Source of the DNA: Phoronis australis
Taxonomy: Eukaryota; Phoronida; Phoronidae
DNA: 20,794 nucleotides
Assembly: GCA_002633005.1 (NCBI GenBank)
Contig: NMRA01000161.1
Location: 757,893 to 778,686, forward strand
Reading direction: 5' to 3'
Shown here: positions 20,531-20,794 of the stretch, one piece after another
How positions within the stretch are numbered: the first letter of the stretch is position 1
Layout of the letters: the number at the start of each line of letters is the position of its first letter
Notes under the pieces: model-generated
What the model was told of the DNA's origin: nothing
The model's database searches: none
Seen by the model: only the letters and a program-made list of their open reading frames with translations
Made by a program: the position numbers and the translations under genes

Positions 20531-20794
20531 AGTCCTTGTTGCAAACTGCCCATGTGGTTCTAGTATCCGAAAATACTTACTACATAAATTCTTATTTTCG
20601 ACACCCTTTCTTTATATTCTTTTCGCCTTTCTTGCCAAACGCGATTTTTTAACAGTATTTGACCCTTCTCTCTGAGCGTATGATTACCGGTTGTCATCGG
20701 TTATTTCCGTACCCACATTTCCGGCTCATCAGTTCAGGAACTTGTCCTGAACGCCGCCATTTTTTCCTTGTAACTGAATGTGCTATGGCTTGCT
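20531..20794. promoter_or_regulatory. Possible promoter edge of a neighbouring gene
   Basis: GCCGCCATTTT (20753-20763) is the reverse complement of the YY1 core AAAATGGCGGC, which in animals often sits at or just after transcription starts. Nearby are CTTTC/TCTTTC pyrimidine runs (20600-20640) and an inverted repeat GTTCAGGA-ACTTG-TCCTGAAC (20732-20752) containing a p53-family-like half-site, GAACTTGTCC. On the minus strand the ATG at 20760-20758 opens only 8 codons before a stop. The gene itself would lie beyond the window or need a splice I cannot see. Confidence 0.3.

Noticed and set aside
1-20794. CRISPR arrays, bacterial operons or phage modules
   Set aside because: No regularly spaced repeats and no runs of closely packed coding frames. 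Introns and poly(A) signals show an animal genome.

Overview
This is nuclear DNA from a multicellular animal, most likely a marine invertebrate. It is A+T-rich, has no long uninterrupted coding frames and no operon structure, has spliced gene structure with GT..AG introns and AATAAA poly(A) signals, and holds many short or degraded DNA transposons. I cannot fix the phylum from sequence alone. The frequent TACATGTA and TAGGCCTA words and a T2/Kolobok-type element are only loosely suggestive.

Only one gene looks intact. It lies on the + strand at 1879-3481 and has two coding exons (1879-2008 and 2937-3481) joined over a phase-1 intron. It encodes a predicted 224-residue secreted protein: signal peptide, charged helical linker, then six copies of a motif around N-F-G-P-Q-G, five of which directly follow an arginine. 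The layout is that of a neuropeptide or peptide-hormone precursor, or of another secreted repeat protein. I do not recognise the family. This is the best candidate for an undescribed system in the window.

Most other recognisable structure is mobile DNA. (a) Two same-direction copies of a roughly 1.3-kb repeat (422-1783 and 19212-20530) bracket most of the window. (b) A compact inverted-repeat element lies at 5714-5883, and a fold-back at about 6400-6632. (c) A 1.6-kb element with TTAA target sites (10324-11924) carries a frameshifted THAP zinc-finger exon on the minus strand, so it is probably a Kolobok-type relic. (d) A 1.5-kb element with 27-bp terminal inverted repeats (13808-15334) holds a broken two-exon open frame of unknown identity. 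(e) A 0.5-kb TTAA MITE (16956-17469) has a 22-bp perfect palindrome. (f) A 101-bp unit is tandemly duplicated at 18531-18732.

The remaining stretches (about 3.6-5.6, 6.6-10.3, 11.9-13.8, 15.3-16.9 and 17.5-18.5 kb) show only short open frames without recognisable domains. I read them as intergenic DNA. The last 250 bases contain a GCCGCCATTTT motif typical of YY1-type core promoters and may be the 5' edge of a neighbouring gene.
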